DNA of 64,000 bases, from contig NC_091247.1 of the NCBI RefSeq assembly GCF_042477335.2, forward strand, positions 22,501 to 86,500. Reading direction: 5' to 3'. The notes below the pieces were generated by a model. The model ran no database searches. It was not told the origin of the DNA and worked only from the letters and a program-made list of their open reading frames with translations. Position numbers and translations under genes: made by a program. How positions within the stretch are numbered: position 1 is the first letter of the stretch; each line of letters starts with the position of its first letter. This stretch comes from Ovis canadensis (taxonomy: Eukaryota > Chordata > Mammalia > Artiodactyla > Bovidae). Of the stretch, positions 62,291 through 64,000 are shown in pieces.

Positions 62291-64000
62291 TTTTCAGACT
62301 CTTCCAGAATAACAAGTAAGCAAACTGAAGGACAAGTAAACTGGGGAAAAGGAACCAATATACACCTAACGAAGATTTTTTTTTTCTGCGTAAAAGAATG
62401 GAACAAAGATGTCAGAGCCTGGATGGAAATACTTCTCCTGAAATAAATTTACTATAACAACAACAGAACTCATCAATAAATCAAAACAGACCAGGAAAAC
62501 AAGGACAGCATCAAAACAAGAGCTACACCAACTAAGGAGATTCATTGTTGGAAACAGTTTATTTTAAAAAGAGACCTGACAGTAACAAAAAATTCATTGA
62601 AATAGAAGACGATCCAGCCCGATGACCGGATATGGGTCGTGGGAGGGGGCGTGAAGAAACGAACAGGATGTTCACTGGGAACAGCCATGAGCTGGCTGCC
62701 CGGGGACGGCACTCACCGGCGTGCGTCAGCGCCTCCAGCTTTCAGATTAAGAAACTGAGGCTGAACTGAAGAATCACCCTGTGGGGACAAGACCAACCAA
62801 AGCTGGGTCAGGCAGGGAAAGTGAGGCTCCACAATAAACCGCTCTCTCCAGGGTGCTGAAGGGAGTCCAGACAGCAGTGCCCTGGGCTTCTGGGAAAGCA
62901 CAGGTAAGTCATCTCTGGCAGGAACATCCCCCATCTGCCCACAGAATCCCCACTGACCGAGGTAGCTGTTGCCAATTTGAAGAGAACATGAGCCTAATGT
63001 CCCAAGGCGTCCACCACGCAGAAAGAATTTCTCTGCTAGAGCTATGTACCACCCTCGAGAGAACTGAAAAAGCAGCCAAACAATCCTTTTTCTATAGGGC
63101 TTCATTATCTCTTAAAGCCCGACTCAGAAAGGGTGCATTATGGTCAATTATATATGAACTCACATCATCAAACACAAAAAGAAGTGACGTAGGTGAAAGA
63201 CAGCAGACATAGTCATAGATGTATAATTCCCAAGGGACTTCGGATATCAGTGCCTTTAGCTGAGGACTGTAAAAGAACTAAAGACCTAAATATAAATGTG
63301 CAAAGAAATGCTAAAAATGAGTCTTTAAAAAATGAACAAGCAATAGAAGTCTATAAAATTGGCCAGCATTTCCATGGCCTATGACAGAGAGGCTTATTAC
63401 AAAGGACTCAACATCCTACTACAGCCAATTATAAAAGCAGAGCAAAAACATGTAGCTGCTTAAAGAACCCAAGAAGCTACAGTCTTTGGGAGACACCTGT
63501 GCCTGGGGGCCGCTTTCCGTTTGCAAAAGTAGAAAGCAGCACCCTACTGGGAGGGGGAACGGAAGACTGGAGGTGACGATGACGGAATATCTGGGAATAA
63601 GGGGCAAACTCCCAGAGGGGAGAGGAGGACAGAGAAGCGAGTACCCCCGTCAGTCCCCAAAACTCCCCTCCAGTCTCTGCTGTACTGGTGTAAGGCAAGG
63701 CTGGCCTCTACTGGGAGCAAAGGGTCTCGAGGCAGAAGCAGGGCTGAAGGCTTGATACTGGGATCCAATGCAGATTCAACTTTGCTATCATTTCGCATTC
63801 AGAGTACTCTTGGCTTTGTTAGTGTTCTGGTTAAAGAGTTGCCACACCTTGAATAATTTAATAAGGCCTATTATTTCCAACTCATGGCATTTTTAGAAGC
63901 GCATGTGTGATGTTACCGCAGGAAGGTGTATACCTTAGGGAGATAGAAAACGGTACTGAAGCAAAGTCCGCAACGTGAGAAATCAGTAAATCGAAACACA

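Larger units (their letters stand above)
60421..64000 (-). other. CACNA1B: CACNA1B intron 20 (partial)
   Basis: 3.6 kb to the window edge. It holds a Bov-tA SINE (60747-60976) and an L1M-like 3' end (about 61830-62290). I searched for the preceding linker exon and did not find it, so exon 20 is taken to lie beyond the edge. I recognise nothing in 62300-64000. Confidence 0.75.

Noticed and set aside
62713-63105. Possible CACNA1B exon 20 (frame ending QPQFLNLKAGGADARR before a gtgagtgc)
   Set aside because: The peptide does not match the II-III linker residues expected before exon 21, and phase 1 is not obtained; the donor-like gtgagt is probably chance.

Overview
The window is ruminant nuclear DNA. 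It carries BovB (RTE) LINE sequence, many Bov-tA/Bov-A type SINEs, cetartiodactyl CHR-like tRNA-derived SINEs, L1 fragments, and intron-split genes with canonical GT-AG sites. Species is not fixed by the sequence; cattle or a close relative is the simplest reading.

The only active protein-coding gene I can support is the 3' half of CACNA1B, the pore-forming alpha-1B subunit of the N-type voltage-gated calcium channel CaV2.2. It is read on the minus strand, from about 60420 down to a stop codon at 8832-8834, with a 3'UTR to about 6350. I placed 26 constitutive exons. They encode the end of the II-III linker, all of domains III and IV, the calmodulin-binding region and the long C-terminal tail ending in HWC. 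Every junction is in phase. The coding sum is 3734 nt, that is 1243 complete codons plus the stop after a 2-nt split codon. I also found two neuronal microexons by eye: e24a (12 nt, SFMG insert, 55470-55481) and e31a (6 nt, ET insert, 40421-40426). Together with the single exon-37 copy (the e37b form) they fix the exon numbering as 21 to 46. The alternative e37a was not found. The 5' half of the gene lies beyond 64000.

Layout from left to right. 1-2911: old BovB and L1 fragments, a decayed UBE2N processed pseudogene with its 3'UTR, a second unidentified retroposed transcript on the minus strand, and two SINEs. 2912-5240: no recognised gene. 5241-6130: a degenerate telomere-like tract rich in CCCTAA and CCCTGA. 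6350-8831: the CACNA1B 3'UTR. 8832-60420: CACNA1B exons 46 to 21. 60421-64000: part of intron 20.

The introns hold most of the unexplained structure: a 45-bp minisatellite and a 500-bp GT/GCGT tract in intron 31, a 12-bp minisatellite pressed against the e37b acceptor, a 29-bp CpG-rich repeat in intron 38, a BovB element nested in an L1, and paired endogenous-retrovirus-like LTR ends in intron 24. In human, CACNA1B lies near 9qter and is transcribed toward the telomere. The telomere-like tract just past the 3' end, in the orientation expected for a telomere to the left, fits a subtelomeric position here too. I see no prokaryote-like systems, CRISPR arrays or new gene clusters.
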